Part shown: positions 15,940 through 24,282 of the stretch, piece by piece
Numbering within the stretch: position 1 is the stretch's first letter
Layout of the letters: each line of letters starts with the position of its first letter
Assembly: GCA_001298575.1 (NCBI GenBank)
Contig: LJCV01000244.1
Coordinates: forward strand, 1 to 64,000
DNA from: Actinobacteria bacterium OK074
GTDB lineage: Bacteria > Actinomycetota > Actinomycetes > Streptomycetales > Streptomycetaceae
Direction: 5' to 3'
DNA length: 64,000 bases
Made by a program: the position numbers and the translations under genes
The notes under the pieces: generated by a model
Database searches by the model: none
What the model was told of the DNA's origin: nothing
Seen by the model: only the letters and a program-made list of their open reading frames with translations

Positions 15940-16902
15940 ATGAGACTGCCCCGGCCCCGCCATGCCCTCGGCGCCGCCGGCGCGAGCGCCGCGCTCGCGC
16001 TGACCCTGACCGCCTGCGGCGGCTCCTCGTCGCTGCCGTCCTCCTCCGGCGCCTCCGCCTCGGGGTCGTCCGGTTCGGCCGCCGACGCCTACCAGGCCGT
16101 GCTCGACGACGCCCCCGTGGCCGCCGCCTCGCAGATACCCTCCGGCAGCCTCATGGCCGAGATCAAGAAGCGCGGCAAGCTGGTCGTCGGCGGCACCGAC
16201 ACCGCCGCGCTGTTCTCGCTCAAGGACCCGGTGACCGGCAAGACCACCGGCTTCGACGCGGGCCTCGCGGCGATGCTGGCGAAGTACATCACCGGGGACG
16301 CCACCAGGACCAAGCTGGTCCAGGTCAGCGTCGCCACCCGCGAACAGCTCCTGCGCAACGGCACGGTCGACACCGTCTTCGCCACGTACTCGATCACCCC
16401 GGAGCGCGCGAAGAAGGTCGACTTCGCGGGACCGTACTACGCCTCCGGTGACGCGATCCTCGTCAAGAAGAGCAATACGTCGATCAAGACGGTCAAGGAT
16501 CTCAACGGCGAGACTGTATGTACGGAGAGCGGATCAACTGCCGCCAACGACATCAAGGAATACGCCCCGAAGGCCAAAGTGATGCTCTTCGACGGCAACA
16601 GCGAATGCGTCCAGGCCGTCAAGCAGGGCCGTGCCGACGCGTATGTACTCGATCAAGCGATCCTGGTCGGCGACGAGTACAGCGACTCGTCCGTCAAGGT
16701 CGTCGGGGAGCCCTTCACCACCGACCCGTACGGCATCGGTACGCCGAAGGCCGACCCGGAGATGAAGAAGTTCGTCGACGCCTGGCTGAAGAAGATCGAG
16801 GCCGACGGGCTCTGGGCCAAGCTGTGGAAGGCGACGCTGGGCACCGCCGTGACCGGGGACGCGCCCAAGCCGCCGGTGATCGGTTCTGTTGAAGGCAGTT
16901 GA
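15940..16902 (+). CDS. Amino-acid ABC transporter substrate-binding lipoprotein
   Basis: A 320-residue family 3 extracellular solute-binding protein (GluB/GlnH class). A signal peptide ends in the lipobox LTAC (Cys at about 26), followed by a Ser/Gly linker. The two-lobe domain includes FDAGLAAMLAKYI, RNGTVDTVFATYSITPERAKKVDFAGPYY and GRADAYVLDQ. The ligand is probably glutamate, glutamine or another polar amino acid. ATG 15940 has a good GGAGAGGA site. Confidence 0.92.
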   Translation: MRLPRPRHALGAAGASAALALTLTACGGSSSLPSSSGASASGSSGSAADAYQAVLDDAPVAAASQIPSGSLMAEIKKRGKLVVGGTDTAALFSLKDPVTGKTTGFDAGLAAMLAKYITGDATRTKLVQVSVATREQLLRNGTVDTVFATYSITPERAKKVDFAGPYYASGDAILVKKSNTSIKTVKDLNGETVCTESGSTAANDIKEYAPKAKVMLFDGNSECVQAVKQGRADAYVLDQAILVGDEYSDSSVKVVGEPFTTDPYGIGTPKADPEMKKFVDAWLKKIEADGLWAKLWKATLGTAVTGDAPKPPVIGSVEGS

Positions 16903-16911
16903 CGCGTCGTC

Positions 16912-17559
16912 ATGTCGAACCATGTCGCGTCCATAGTTGATCAACTCGGTCATGGTCTGCTGCTGACGCTCGCGATGGCCGCGCTCTCCTTCGCGGGCGC
17001 GGTCGCCGTCGGCCTCGTGGTGGCCGTGCTGCGGATCTGCCCGGTGGGGCCGCTGCGCGCGTTCGGCGCCGCCTACGTGGGCGTGTTCCGCAACGTCCCG
17101 CTGCTGGTGCTCCTCGTGCTGTTCGTGTTCGGGCTGCCCGACGTGGGGCTGCTCTACCCGCTGTTCGCCACCGTGACCACGGCCATGGCCCTGTACTGGG
17201 CCGCGTTCGTGTGCGAGGTCGTACGGTCCGGGGTGCGGGCCGTGCCGCGCGGGCAGGCCGAGGCTGCCCGCGCGCTCGGCCTCGGCTTCGGCGCGTGCCT
17301 GCGGCACGTCATCCTGCCGCAGGCCGTGCGCCCCATGGTGCAGCCGCTCGGCAGCATCCTCATCGGCTGCGTGCTCAGCACCTCGCTCGCGGCGGCCGTC
17401 GGGGTGGCCGAACTCACCGGCCAGGCCGAGTTCGTGACCCTCAAGTACGACGCCCCGATGACCAGCTTCGCCGTCACCACCGTCGTCTACGTCGCGATCA
17501 CCCTCACCTGCGGCCTCGTCACCGGCCGCCTCGAACGGAAACTGGCGGTGAGCCGATGA
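16912..17559 (+). CDS. Amino-acid ABC transporter permease (GluC-like)
   Basis: A 215-residue His/Glu/Gln/Arg/opine-type permease with about five membrane helices and the EAA-type loop VPRGQAEAARALGLGFGACLRHVILPQAVRPM that contacts the ATPase. It follows the binding protein by 9 bases and overlaps the next permease. It would form a heterodimer with that permease. Confidence 0.92.
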   Translation: MSNHVASIVDQLGHGLLLTLAMAALSFAGAVAVGLVVAVLRICPVGPLRAFGAAYVGVFRNVPLLVLLVLFVFGLPDVGLLYPLFATVTTAMALYWAAFVCEVVRSGVRAVPRGQAEAARALGLGFGACLRHVILPQAVRPMVQPLGSILIGCVLSTSLAAAVGVAELTGQAEFVTLKYDAPMTSFAVTTVVYVAITLTCGLVTGRLERKLAVSR

Positions 17560-18425
17560 CCTCCCCGGTGACCGAACCCGTCGAGGCGGTCGAGGTGAAG
17601 AAGGCGTCCCGGACCCGGTCCGCGCGCCGCCGCGACGACGTCCACCTCCTCTTCGACCCGCCCGGCCCCCGCGCCCGCCGCCGCATCCGGATCGCGACGG
17701 CCGCGTCCCTGCTCGTCCTGGCCGGTCTGCTGGCCCTGGCGGTACGGCAGTTCGCGGTGCACGGGCAGCTCGACCGGAGCCAGTGGTGGATGTTCGGGCA
17801 GTGGCCCGTGCTCCGGTTCCTGCTCGACGGGCTCGGTCAGACGCTCCTGGTGACCGCGGTCGCGGCGGCGTTCGCCTTCCCGCTGGGCTGCGCGGTCGCC
17901 CTCGGCCGCCTGGCCCGCGCCCGCCCCGTACGGGCGCTGGCACGGACGTACGTGGAACTGTTCCGGTCGGTGCCGCTGCTGCTCCTGCTGTACGTGTTCC
18001 TGTTCGCGCTGCCCACCGTCGGGCTGACGCTGCCCGTCTTCTGGCAGCTGATCGTGCCGATCGTGCTCGGCAACACCGCGGTCGTCGCCGAGATCTTCCG
18101 GGCCGGGGTGCTGTCCCTGCCGCGCGGTCAGAGCGAGGCCGCGCTCAGCCTCGGGATGACCCACCGCCAGACCCTGGGGCACGTGCTCGTCCCGCAGGCG
18201 CTGCGGGCCCTGGTGCCCGCCCTGGTCAGCCAGCTCGTCCGGCTGCTGAAGGACTCGACGCTCGGGTACGTGGTCAGCGTGCTCGAACTGCTGCACCAGG
18301 CCAAGGTGCTCGGCGAGTACTACCATGCCGTGCTCTCCACCTACCTGGTCGCCGCGGCCTGCTTCATCGCCGTCAACGCCGCGCTGTCCCAGGCCGCCTC
18401 CTGGCTGGAGTCCCGCCGCGCCTGA
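17556..18425 (+). CDS. Amino-acid ABC transporter permease (GluD-like)
   Basis: A 289-residue permease with a roughly 45-residue basic cytoplasmic extension, then an initial helix (about 46-64) and the conserved permease domain with the loop LPRGQSEAALSLGMTHRQTLGHVLVPQALRAL. ATG 17556 overlaps the previous stop (ATGA). It completes a four-gene importer of ATPase, binding protein and two permeases. Confidence 0.92.
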   Translation: MTSPVTEPVEAVEVKKASRTRSARRRDDVHLLFDPPGPRARRRIRIATAASLLVLAGLLALAVRQFAVHGQLDRSQWWMFGQWPVLRFLLDGLGQTLLVTAVAAAFAFPLGCAVALGRLARARPVRALARTYVELFRSVPLLLLLYVFLFALPTVGLTLPVFWQLIVPIVLGNTAVVAEIFRAGVLSLPRGQSEAALSLGMTHRQTLGHVLVPQALRALVPALVSQLVRLLKDSTLGYVVSVLELLHQAKVLGEYYHAVLSTYLVAAACFIAVNAALSQAASWLESRRA

Positions 18426-18497
18426 GCACCACCCCGCAGGACCGTTCCCCGGCCCGCAAGAGCCGTAAAAGAGCCGCTAGAAAAGAGAGAACCCGGC

Positions 18498-19301
18498 ATG
18501 TGCCGCCTGCTTGGCGTGGTGACCCGCGCCCCCATGCCCCTGGACGCCGCACTGGACGGCCTCGTCGCCCCGTTCACCGAGCTGAGCTGCGAACACGCCG
18601 ACGGCTGGGGCATAGCCGCCCGGGGCCCCGGCGCCGGGCCCCTGGTGGTCAAGGACACCGTCCGCGCCGTCGACAGCCCGGCCTGGCGGGCCACCCTCAC
18701 CGGTACCGTCACCGACGCCGCCCTGCTCCACCTGCGCCTGGCCAGCCCCGGGCTGCCGGTGGTCCCCGGCAACACGCACCCCTTCGCCGTCGGCGCCCTC
18801 GCCTTCGCGCACAACGGCTACTTCTCCCCGTACGACGCCCTGGACGAGCTGATCGCCCCCGACCTGCTGGCCGGGGCCGTCGGCGACACCGATTCCGAGC
18901 GGTACTTCCTGCGGCTGCTGACCCTCCTCCGTGAGGAGGACCCCGTGGACGCCGTCGCGCACGCCGCCGCCGACATCCGCTCCCGCGCGACCTTCGCCAG
19001 CCTCAACTGCCTGCTGCTCACCGAGCAGGCGCTGTACGCGTACGCCGACGAGGATCCCGGCTCGGAGGTCAGCAGGCGGCGCGGGCCCGACTTCTTCCGG
19101 CTGCGCTACCGGATCGACGGCGACCGGGTCGTCGTCGGCTCCAGCGGCCTCCCGCAGCCGGGCGAGAGCTGGACGGTGCTGCCGTACCGGGAGGTGCTGG
19201 AGATCCGCAGGGCCGATCTGAGGGTCTCCCGGCACCAGGTGCATGCCGCGTCCCCGCAGCCGGGCCCGGAGGGCCCGTACGCGGCCGTGGAGGCCGTGTA
19301 G
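18498..19301 (+). CDS. Class II glutamine amidotransferase
   Basis: The protein starts MCRLLG, so processing would expose Cys2, the N-terminal nucleophile of class II (Ntn-hydrolase) amidotransferases. The conserved DGWGIA, LHLRLASPG, NTHPF and AHNGYF motifs are present within 267 residues. It resembles the YafJ/EgtC-like stand-alone group that releases ammonia from glutamine or hydrolyses a gamma-glutamyl amide. Its place 72 bases after the amino-acid importer suggests it handles the imported substrate; the actual substrate is unknown. Confidence 0.88.
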   Translation: MCRLLGVVTRAPMPLDAALDGLVAPFTELSCEHADGWGIAARGPGAGPLVVKDTVRAVDSPAWRATLTGTVTDAALLHLRLASPGLPVVPGNTHPFAVGALAFAHNGYFSPYDALDELIAPDLLAGAVGDTDSERYFLRLLTLLREEDPVDAVAHAAADIRSRATFASLNCLLLTEQALYAYADEDPGSEVSRRRGPDFFRLRYRIDGDRVVVGSSGLPQPGESWTVLPYREVLEIRRADLRVSRHQVHAASPQPGPEGPYAAVEAV

Positions 19302-19468
19302 TCCGCTCCGGGCTCCGCGGGGCGGCGGCCGATGCTGCGGACGCTCAGCAGCGTCAGGACGGCGAGGCCGGCCAGCGCGGCGACGGCGCCGACGAACTCC
19401 GCGGACGCGTGCAGCACGCGCATCGCGTACATCAGGGGCATCACGCGCGTCGAGAACATCGGGAGCAT
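19106..19468 (-). CDS. Small membrane protein, antisense overlap with the amidotransferase
   Basis: ATG at 19468 is preceded by GGAGG at good distance and begins MLPMFSTRVMPLMYAMRVL. One hydrophobic helix follows (EFVGAVAALAGLAVLTLLSV). In 19302-19468, which lies outside the amidotransferase gene, almost every third base is G or C, so coding is genuine there. The remaining 196 bases overlap the amidotransferase 3' end with third positions aligned, so their composition proves nothing. The true 3' end may be as called. No family is recognised. Confidence 0.4.
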   Translation of the reverse strand: MLPMFSTRVMPLMYAMRVLHASAEFVGAVAALAGLAVLTLLSVRSIGRRPAEPGADYTASTAAYGPSGPGCGDAACTWCRETLRSALRISSTSRYGSTVQLSPGCGRPLEPTTTRSPSIR

Positions 19469-19770
19469 GGGGACCTCCGGGGTGGGGGATCGCGGGGGCG
19501 TCGGGTGGGGGCCCGGTGCGCCTTCGGTGAACGCGCCGGGCGCACCGGCGGCGCACGTGCCGGGCGGTCCGTGGCGCACGGATCGGACCCGCCGTCGTCA
19601 TGGAGCCACGGCACGGCTCCCACCTGCGCAAACCCGCGCCCGGCCGGGCGCGGATTTCACCCGGCGACCGGTACCGGTTTCACTCGGAGGGAAGCGTTCC
19701 GCGAGGCGCGGAGGTTCCCTGGTGGGGGAGGGTGGGCGCTCCCCAGTTCGAAGGCTTACGATCCTCTGTT
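19469..19770. other. Permease upstream region
   Basis: This is the non-coding gap between the small minus-strand gene and the permease. TACGAT at 19757-19762 is a good -10 hexamer placed so that transcription would start at or next to the GTG at 19771, giving a leaderless mRNA. No clear -35 is seen and no gene is supported. Confidence 0.4.
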
Positions 19771-21873
19771 GTGTCCAAACTGACCGACGTGCCCAAGCGG
19801 ATCCTCATCGGGCGCGCACTGCGCAGTGACCGGCTGGGAGAAACGCTCCTGCCCAAGCGCATCGCACTCCCCGTATTCGCCTCCGACCCCCTCTCCTCCG
19901 TGGCCTACGCACCCGGGGAAGTGCTGCTGGTCCTCTCCATCGCGGGCGTGTCGGCCTACCACTTCAGCCCCTGGATCGCCGTCGCGGTCGTCGTGCTGAT
20001 GTTCACGGTGGTCGCCTCCTACCGGCAGAACGTGCACGCGTACCCGAGCGGCGGTGGCGACTACGAGGTCGCCACCACCAACCTCGGTCCCCGCGCCGGT
20101 CTCACCGTCGCCAGCGCCCTCCTCGTCGACTACGTCCTGACCGTCGCCGTCTCCATCGCCTCCGGCATCGAGAACCTCGGCTCCGCAGTCCCCTTCGTCG
20201 TCCAGCACAAGGTGCTGTGCGCGGTCGTGGTCGTGGTGCTGCTCACGTTGATGAACCTGCGCGGCGTCAAGGAGTCCGGCAAGCTCTTCGCGATCCCCAC
20301 GTACGTGTTCGTCGCCGGTGTCTTCGTGATGATCGCGTGGGGCGCGTTCCGCGGGCTCGTCCTGAACGACACCATGCGGGCGCCGACGGCGGCGTACCGG
20401 ATCAAGGCCGAGCACCAGGGGCTCGCGGGCTTCGCGCTCGTGTTCCTGCTGCTGCGCGCCTTCTCGTCCGGCTGTGCGGCGCTCACCGGCGTCGAGGCCA
20501 TCTCCAACGGCGTCCCGGCCTTCCGCAAGCCCAAGTCGAAGAACGCGGCCACCACGCTCGCGGCGATGGGCCTGCTCGCGGTCACCATGTTCTGCGGGAT
20601 CATCGCGCTGGCCATGACGACGAAGGTCCGCATGGCCGAGAACCCGGCCACCGACCTGCTGCACAACGGCGTCGCGATCGGCTCCGGCTACGTCCAGAAC
20701 CCGGTGATCTCCCAGGTCGCCGAGGCCGTCTTCGGCAAGGGCAGCTTCCTGTTCGTCGTCCTTGCCGCGGCCACCGCCCTGGTGCTGTTCCTGGCCGCCA
20801 ACACCGCCTACAACGGCTTCCCGCTGCTCGGCTCGATCCTCGCCCAGGACCGCTACCTGCCGCGCCAGCTGCACACTCGCGGCGACCGCCTCGCCTTCTC
20901 CAACGGCATCGTGCTGCTCGCGGGCGCGGCCAGCATGTTGATCATCATTTACGGGGCCGACTCGACCAGGTTGATCCAGCTGTACATCGTCGGTGTCTTC
21001 GTGTCGTTCACGTTGAGCCAGACCGGCATGGTCAAGCACTGGAACCGTCATCTGCTGACGGAGAAGGACCAAGGTGTACGCCGTCACATGGTGCGCTCCC
21101 GCGCCATCAACGCGTTCGGCGCCTTCTTCACCGGCCTGGTCCTGGTCGTCGTCCTGGTCACCAAGTTCACCCACGGCGCCTGGGTCGCCCTGCTGGGCAT
21201 GTGCATCTTCTACGCCACGATGACGGCGATCCGGCGCCACTACGACCGCGTCGCCGAGGAGATCGCCGCACCCGAGGAAGGCCCCGGCGACGACCTCGCA
21301 CGGCCCTCCCGGGTGCACTCCGTCGTCCTCATCTCCAAGATCCACCGCCCGACGCTGCGGGCCCTGGCGTACGCGAAGCTGCTGCGTTCGGACTCCCTTG
21401 AAGCATTGAGCGTCAATGTTGATCCGGCCGAGACGAAGGCGCTGCGCGAGGAGTGGGAGCGGCGCGGCATCGACGTACCGCTCAAGGTCCTCGACTCGCC
21501 GTACCGGGAGATCACGCGCCCGGTCATCGAGTACGTCAAGAGCCTGCGCCGGGAGTCGCCGCGGGACGCGGTGTCGGTGATCATCCCCGAGTACGTCGTC
21601 GGCCACTGGTACGAGCACCTGCTGCACAACCAGAGCGCGTTGCGGCTCAAGGGCCGGCTGCTGTTCACGCCCGGGATCATGGTGACCTCGGTGCCGTACC
21701 AGCTCCAGTCCTCCGAGGCGGCACGGCAGCGGGCACGGCGCCGGCAGGAGTGGAGCGCGCCTGGTGCGGTGCGGCGCGGGCCGGCGGAGCAGCACCACCG
21801 GGCGGAGCGGGCGCCGGACCAGTCGGCGGGGCAGCCTTCGGACCGGTCCGAGGCACCCGCGGCCAAGGACTGA
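19771..21873 (+). CDS. APC-superfamily permease, KimA-like potassium importer candidate
   Basis: A 700-residue protein with about twelve membrane helices (about 30-490), then a cytoplasmic domain of about 170 residues and a basic tail. Usually annotated as an amino-acid permease, it matches the KimA (YdaO) potassium importer of Bacillus in signature after signature, as I recall that sequence: SDPLSSVAY near the start, YPSGGGDY, SGCAALTGVEAISNGVPAF, AANTAYNGFPLLGSILAQDRY, SNGIVLLAGA and GVFVSFTLSQTGM. The C-terminal domain also has the KimA-like HYDRVAEEI and YRE...PVIEYVKSLR segments. GTG 19771 is chosen over the longer frame because a -10 sits just upstream (leaderless). Its neighbourhood with two RCK proteins and KdpDE supports a potassium role; amino-acid transport is the alternative. 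Confidence 0.85.
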   Translation: MSKLTDVPKRILIGRALRSDRLGETLLPKRIALPVFASDPLSSVAYAPGEVLLVLSIAGVSAYHFSPWIAVAVVVLMFTVVASYRQNVHAYPSGGGDYEVATTNLGPRAGLTVASALLVDYVLTVAVSIASGIENLGSAVPFVVQHKVLCAVVVVVLLTLMNLRGVKESGKLFAIPTYVFVAGVFVMIAWGAFRGLVLNDTMRAPTAAYRIKAEHQGLAGFALVFLLLRAFSSGCAALTGVEAISNGVPAFRKPKSKNAATTLAAMGLLAVTMFCGIIALAMTTKVRMAENPATDLLHNGVAIGSGYVQNPVISQVAEAVFGKGSFLFVVLAAATALVLFLAANTAYNGFPLLGSILAQDRYLPRQLHTRGDRLAFSNGIVLLAGAASMLIIIYGADSTRLIQLYIVGVFVSFTLSQTGMVKHWNRHLLTEKDQGVRRHMVRSRAINAFGAFFTGLVLVVVLVTKFTHGAWVALLGMCIFYATMTAIRRHYDRVAEEIAAPEEGPGDDLARPSRVHSVVLISKIHRPTLRALAYAKLLRSDSLEALSVNVDPAETKALREEWERRGIDVPLKVLDSPYREITRPVIEYVKSLRRESPRDAVSVIIPEYVVGHWYEHLLHNQSALRLKGRLLFTPGIMVTSVPYQLQSSEAARQRARRRQEWSAPGAVRRGPAEQHHRAERAPDQSAGQPSDRSEAPAAKD

Positions 21874-21883
21874 CCGGCGGGAC

Positions 21884-21920
21884 CCGGCGGGACCCGGTAG
21901 GTCGCGGCCGGTCCCGCCGG
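21884..21920 (+). terminator. Terminator after the permease
   Basis: CCGGCGGGACC at 21884-21894 pairs with GGTCCCGCCGG at 21910-21920, an 11-bp stem. It starts 11 bases after the permease stop. Confidence 0.7.
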
Positions 21921-22044
21921 GACCGGCCGGCGGGGTCGGGTGGGGCGCGCGGACGTAGACTGAAGGGCTGCTGTTCGCCGAGGGGCGGGCAGTCGGCCGC
22001 TCGCCCTCCCCTCTTCTGTCTCATGCATCTGGAGTTCCCCCGCC

Positions 22045-23406
22045 ATGTCGGCATCGTCCGCACCGTCTGCGTCGCCCGTACCGCCCGTGGAGAAGAAGTC
22101 GCTGGTCGGGCAGGAGTACGAGGTCGAGGTCGGACCCGTCGCGCACGGCGGCCACTGCATCGCCCGTACCGACGCCGGGCAGGTGCTGTTCGTCCGGCAC
22201 ACGCTGCCCGGTGAGCGGGTCCGCGCGCGCGTGACCGAGGGCGAGGAGGGGGCCCGGTTCCTGCGCGCGGACGCGGTGGAGGTACTGACGGCGTCGAAGG
22301 ACCGGGTCGAGGCCCCCTGCCCGTACGCCGGTCCCGGCCGCTGCGGCGGCTGCGACTGGCAGCACGCCAAGCCGGGCGCGCAGCGGCGGATGAAGGGCGA
22401 GGTCGTCGCCGAGCAGTTGCAGCGGCTGGCGGGCCTGACCCCCGAAGAGGCCGGCTGGGACGGCACGGTCATGCCGGCGGAGGGCGACAAGCTGCCCGCC
22501 GGACAGGTGCCGCAGTGGCGCACGCGCGTGCAGTACGCGGTCGACGCCGACGGCAACGCCGGTCTGCGCCGCCACCGCTCGCACGAGGTCGAGCCGGTCG
22601 AGCACTGCATGATCGCGGCACCGGGCGTCAGCGAGCTCGGCATCGAGGAGCGCGACTGGTCCGGCATGGCGTCCGTCGAGGCAATCGCCGCGACCGGCTC
22701 CCAGGACCGCATGGTCATCCTGGAACCGCGGCCGGGCGCCCGCCTGCCCCTGGTCGAACTCGACCGCCCCGTCTCCGTCATGCGCGTCGAGGAGCACGAC
22801 GGCGGCATCCACCGCGTGCACGGCCGCGCGTTCGTGCGCGAGCGGGCCGACGGCCGCACCTACCGCGTCGGCAGCGGCGGCTTCTGGCAGGTCCACCCGA
22901 CGGCCGCCGACACCCTCGTCAGGGCCGTCATGCAGGGCCTGTTGCCGCGCAAGGGCGACATGGCGCTCGACCTCTACTGCGGCGTCGGCCTCTTCGCGGG
23001 AGCCCTGGCCGACCGTCTCGGCGACAAGGGCGCGGTCCTCGGCATCGAGTCCGGCAAGCGCGCGGTCGAGGACGCCCGGCACAACCTCGCCGCCTTCGAC
23101 CGCGTCCGCATCGAACAGGGCAAGGTCGAGTCGGTCCTCCCGCGCACGGGCATCACCGAGGTCGACCTGGTCGTCCTGGACCCGCCGCGCGCGGGCGCGG
23201 GCAAGCGGACGGTCGAACACATCGCGTCCCTGGACGCACGCCGGATCGCGTACGTCGCCTGCGATCCGGCGGCGCTTGCGCGGGACTTGGGGTACTTCCG
23301 GGACGGGGGGTACAAGGTGCGGTCGTTGCGGGTGTTCGATCTGTTTCCGATGACGTCGCATGTGGAGTGCGTGGCGATCCTGGAGCCTGCCAAGAAGGCT
23401 GTCTGA
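22045..23406 (+). CDS. TrmA/RlmD-family RNA (uracil-5-)-methyltransferase
   Basis: A 453-residue SAM-dependent RNA m5U methyltransferase. It has a TRAM-type beta domain (about 18-85), an iron-sulfur cysteine cluster (C92, C100, C103 in CPYAGPGRCGGC, plus a later Cys), a SAM motif LDLYCGVGLFAGALAD, the DPPRAG motif and catalytic C406 in VACDPAALARDLGYF. The exact target (tRNA U54 or 23S rRNA) cannot be told from sequence alone. The last 20 codons are the important oddity: a diverged copy of them lies 10.3 kb downstream at 33668-33743, which marks this 3' end as an integration site. Confidence 0.9.
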   Translation: MSASSAPSASPVPPVEKKSLVGQEYEVEVGPVAHGGHCIARTDAGQVLFVRHTLPGERVRARVTEGEEGARFLRADAVEVLTASKDRVEAPCPYAGPGRCGGCDWQHAKPGAQRRMKGEVVAEQLQRLAGLTPEEAGWDGTVMPAEGDKLPAGQVPQWRTRVQYAVDADGNAGLRRHRSHEVEPVEHCMIAAPGVSELGIEERDWSGMASVEAIAATGSQDRMVILEPRPGARLPLVELDRPVSVMRVEEHDGGIHRVHGRAFVRERADGRTYRVGSGGFWQVHPTAADTLVRAVMQGLLPRKGDMALDLYCGVGLFAGALADRLGDKGAVLGIESGKRAVEDARHNLAAFDRVRIEQGKVESVLPRTGITEVDLVVLDPPRAGAGKRTVEHIASLDARRIAYVACDPAALARDLGYFRDGGYKVRSLRVFDLFPMTSHVECVAILEPAKKAV

Positions 23407-23419
23407 CCTGCGGTTTTGT
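23344..23419 (+). repeat. Left att-like repeat: 3' end of the methyltransferase gene
   Basis: These 76 bases span the last 20 codons, the stop and 13 bases beyond. They align without gaps to 33668-33743 (59 of 76 identical by hand count). The downstream copy encodes FPMTHHVECVAILEPVAKGS against FPMTSHVECVAILEPAKKAV here. Confidence 0.75.
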
Positions 23420-23561
23420 TGCTCTGGTGGGATGCTCGACCTGTTTGCCTCCGTGTAGCGGTTCGAGCGGGCGGATCGATCTTTGAGAGCTATCTGACCG
23501 GCGAATTCGTGAGCGAGCCGCTTGCAACGGCGACGCCTTCAAGTGGCTCTTGCGGGATTCT

Positions 23562-23581
23562 TGACGCTCGGATGACGCTCG
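23562..23581 (+). repeat. Paired TGACGCTCG repeats, 11-bp spacing (left)
   Basis: TGACGCTCG occurs at 23562-23570 and 23573-23581. The same pairing recurs at the right end (33570-33589) with a further cluster at 33787-33825. One-turn spacing suggests a protein lines up on one helix face. Confidence 0.45.
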
Positions 23582-23673
23582 AAATGGAAGTCTTTGGGCC
23601 TCCGCGGTAGCGATGCGCACGGCCGCCTGGTCCCACGCTCCGCGGAGCCGAGCGTGGCCCGACGGCACCACTT

Positions 23674-23690
23674 GATACCGGCCTGGTATC
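23674..23690 (+). promoter_or_regulatory. Toxin-antitoxin operator and promoter
   Basis: GATACC-GGCCT-GGTATC is a perfect 6-bp dyad directly before the antitoxin gene. Its right half overlaps a -10 (TATCAT, 23687-23692) seven bases from the ATG, implying a leaderless, autorepressed message. Confidence 0.65.
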
Positions 23691-23698
23691 ATCTCTGT

Positions 23699-23893
23699 AT
23701 GGCGATGACACTTCGACTCCCCGACGACCTTGACGCGAAGCTCACCGAGCGGGCTCATCGGGAGGGCCGCAGTAAGCAGGAACTTGCCATTGAGGCCATC
23801 CGTGACGCACAGGACCGGGCCGAGGTGAAGGTCGATGACGTCCTGGCCGAGCTCATGGACAGCGATACGGAGATCCTGGATTACCTGAAGTGA
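23699..23893 (+). CDS. Ribbon-helix-helix antitoxin
   Basis: A 64-residue protein starting MAMTLRLPDDLDAKLTERAH, the classic beta-strand/helix/helix of Arc/MetJ-type DNA-binding antitoxins. An acidic C-terminal segment (VDDVLAELMDSDTEILDYLK) probably wraps the toxin. Its stop overlaps the toxin GTG. ATG 23699 is preferred because of the -10 at 23687; the in-frame ATG at 23705 is an alternative. It should neutralise the Doc protein and repress the operon through the dyad at 23674-23690. Confidence 0.85.
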   Translation: MAMTLRLPDDLDAKLTERAHREGRSKQELAIEAIRDAQDRAEVKVDDVLAELMDSDTEILDYLK

Positions 23894-24282
23894 CGGACGT
23901 TCGTTACATCCAGATCGACGAGATATTGGCAATCGCCCGCACGGTCAACGGTACCGAGCACAGCGTGCGTGACATGGGCCTTCTGGTGTCGGCGATCGAG
24001 CGACCCCGGACGCATGTGTTCGGAGCCGAGTTGTATCCCACGCTGCACGAGAAGGCTGCGGCGCTGCTGCACTCCGTCGCCCGCAACCATGCGCTGATCG
24101 ACGGCAACAAGCGCACCGCCTGGCTCGCCATGCGTGTCTTCCTGCGGTTCAACGGCGTCAGCGCGAGTACCGTCCCGCCGCCCGTTTCCGTGGCCGGCCC
24201 GTTCGTCGAGGAAGTCGCGCAGGACAACGTCGATGTACCGGCGATCGCCAAGCGCCTCGCGACCTGGTTCCCCGTTTCCTGA
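23890..24282 (+). CDS. doc: Doc-type Fic-fold toxin
   Basis: A 130-residue death-on-curing protein. The Fic signature is HALIDGNKRTAW, with H67, D71, N73, K74 and R75, matching the Doc pattern (HxFxxGNKR) that inactivates EF-Tu by phosphorylation. Length, helical layout and coupling to a small antitoxin agree. The start GTG overlaps the antitoxin stop. Doc is classically paired with a Phd antitoxin, whereas here the partner is a ribbon-helix-helix protein, a common actinobacterial variant. Confidence 0.88.
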   Translation: MTDVRYIQIDEILAIARTVNGTEHSVRDMGLLVSAIERPRTHVFGAELYPTLHEKAAALLHSVARNHALIDGNKRTAWLAMRVFLRFNGVSASTVPPPVSVAGPFVEEVAQDNVDVPAIAKRLATWFPVS

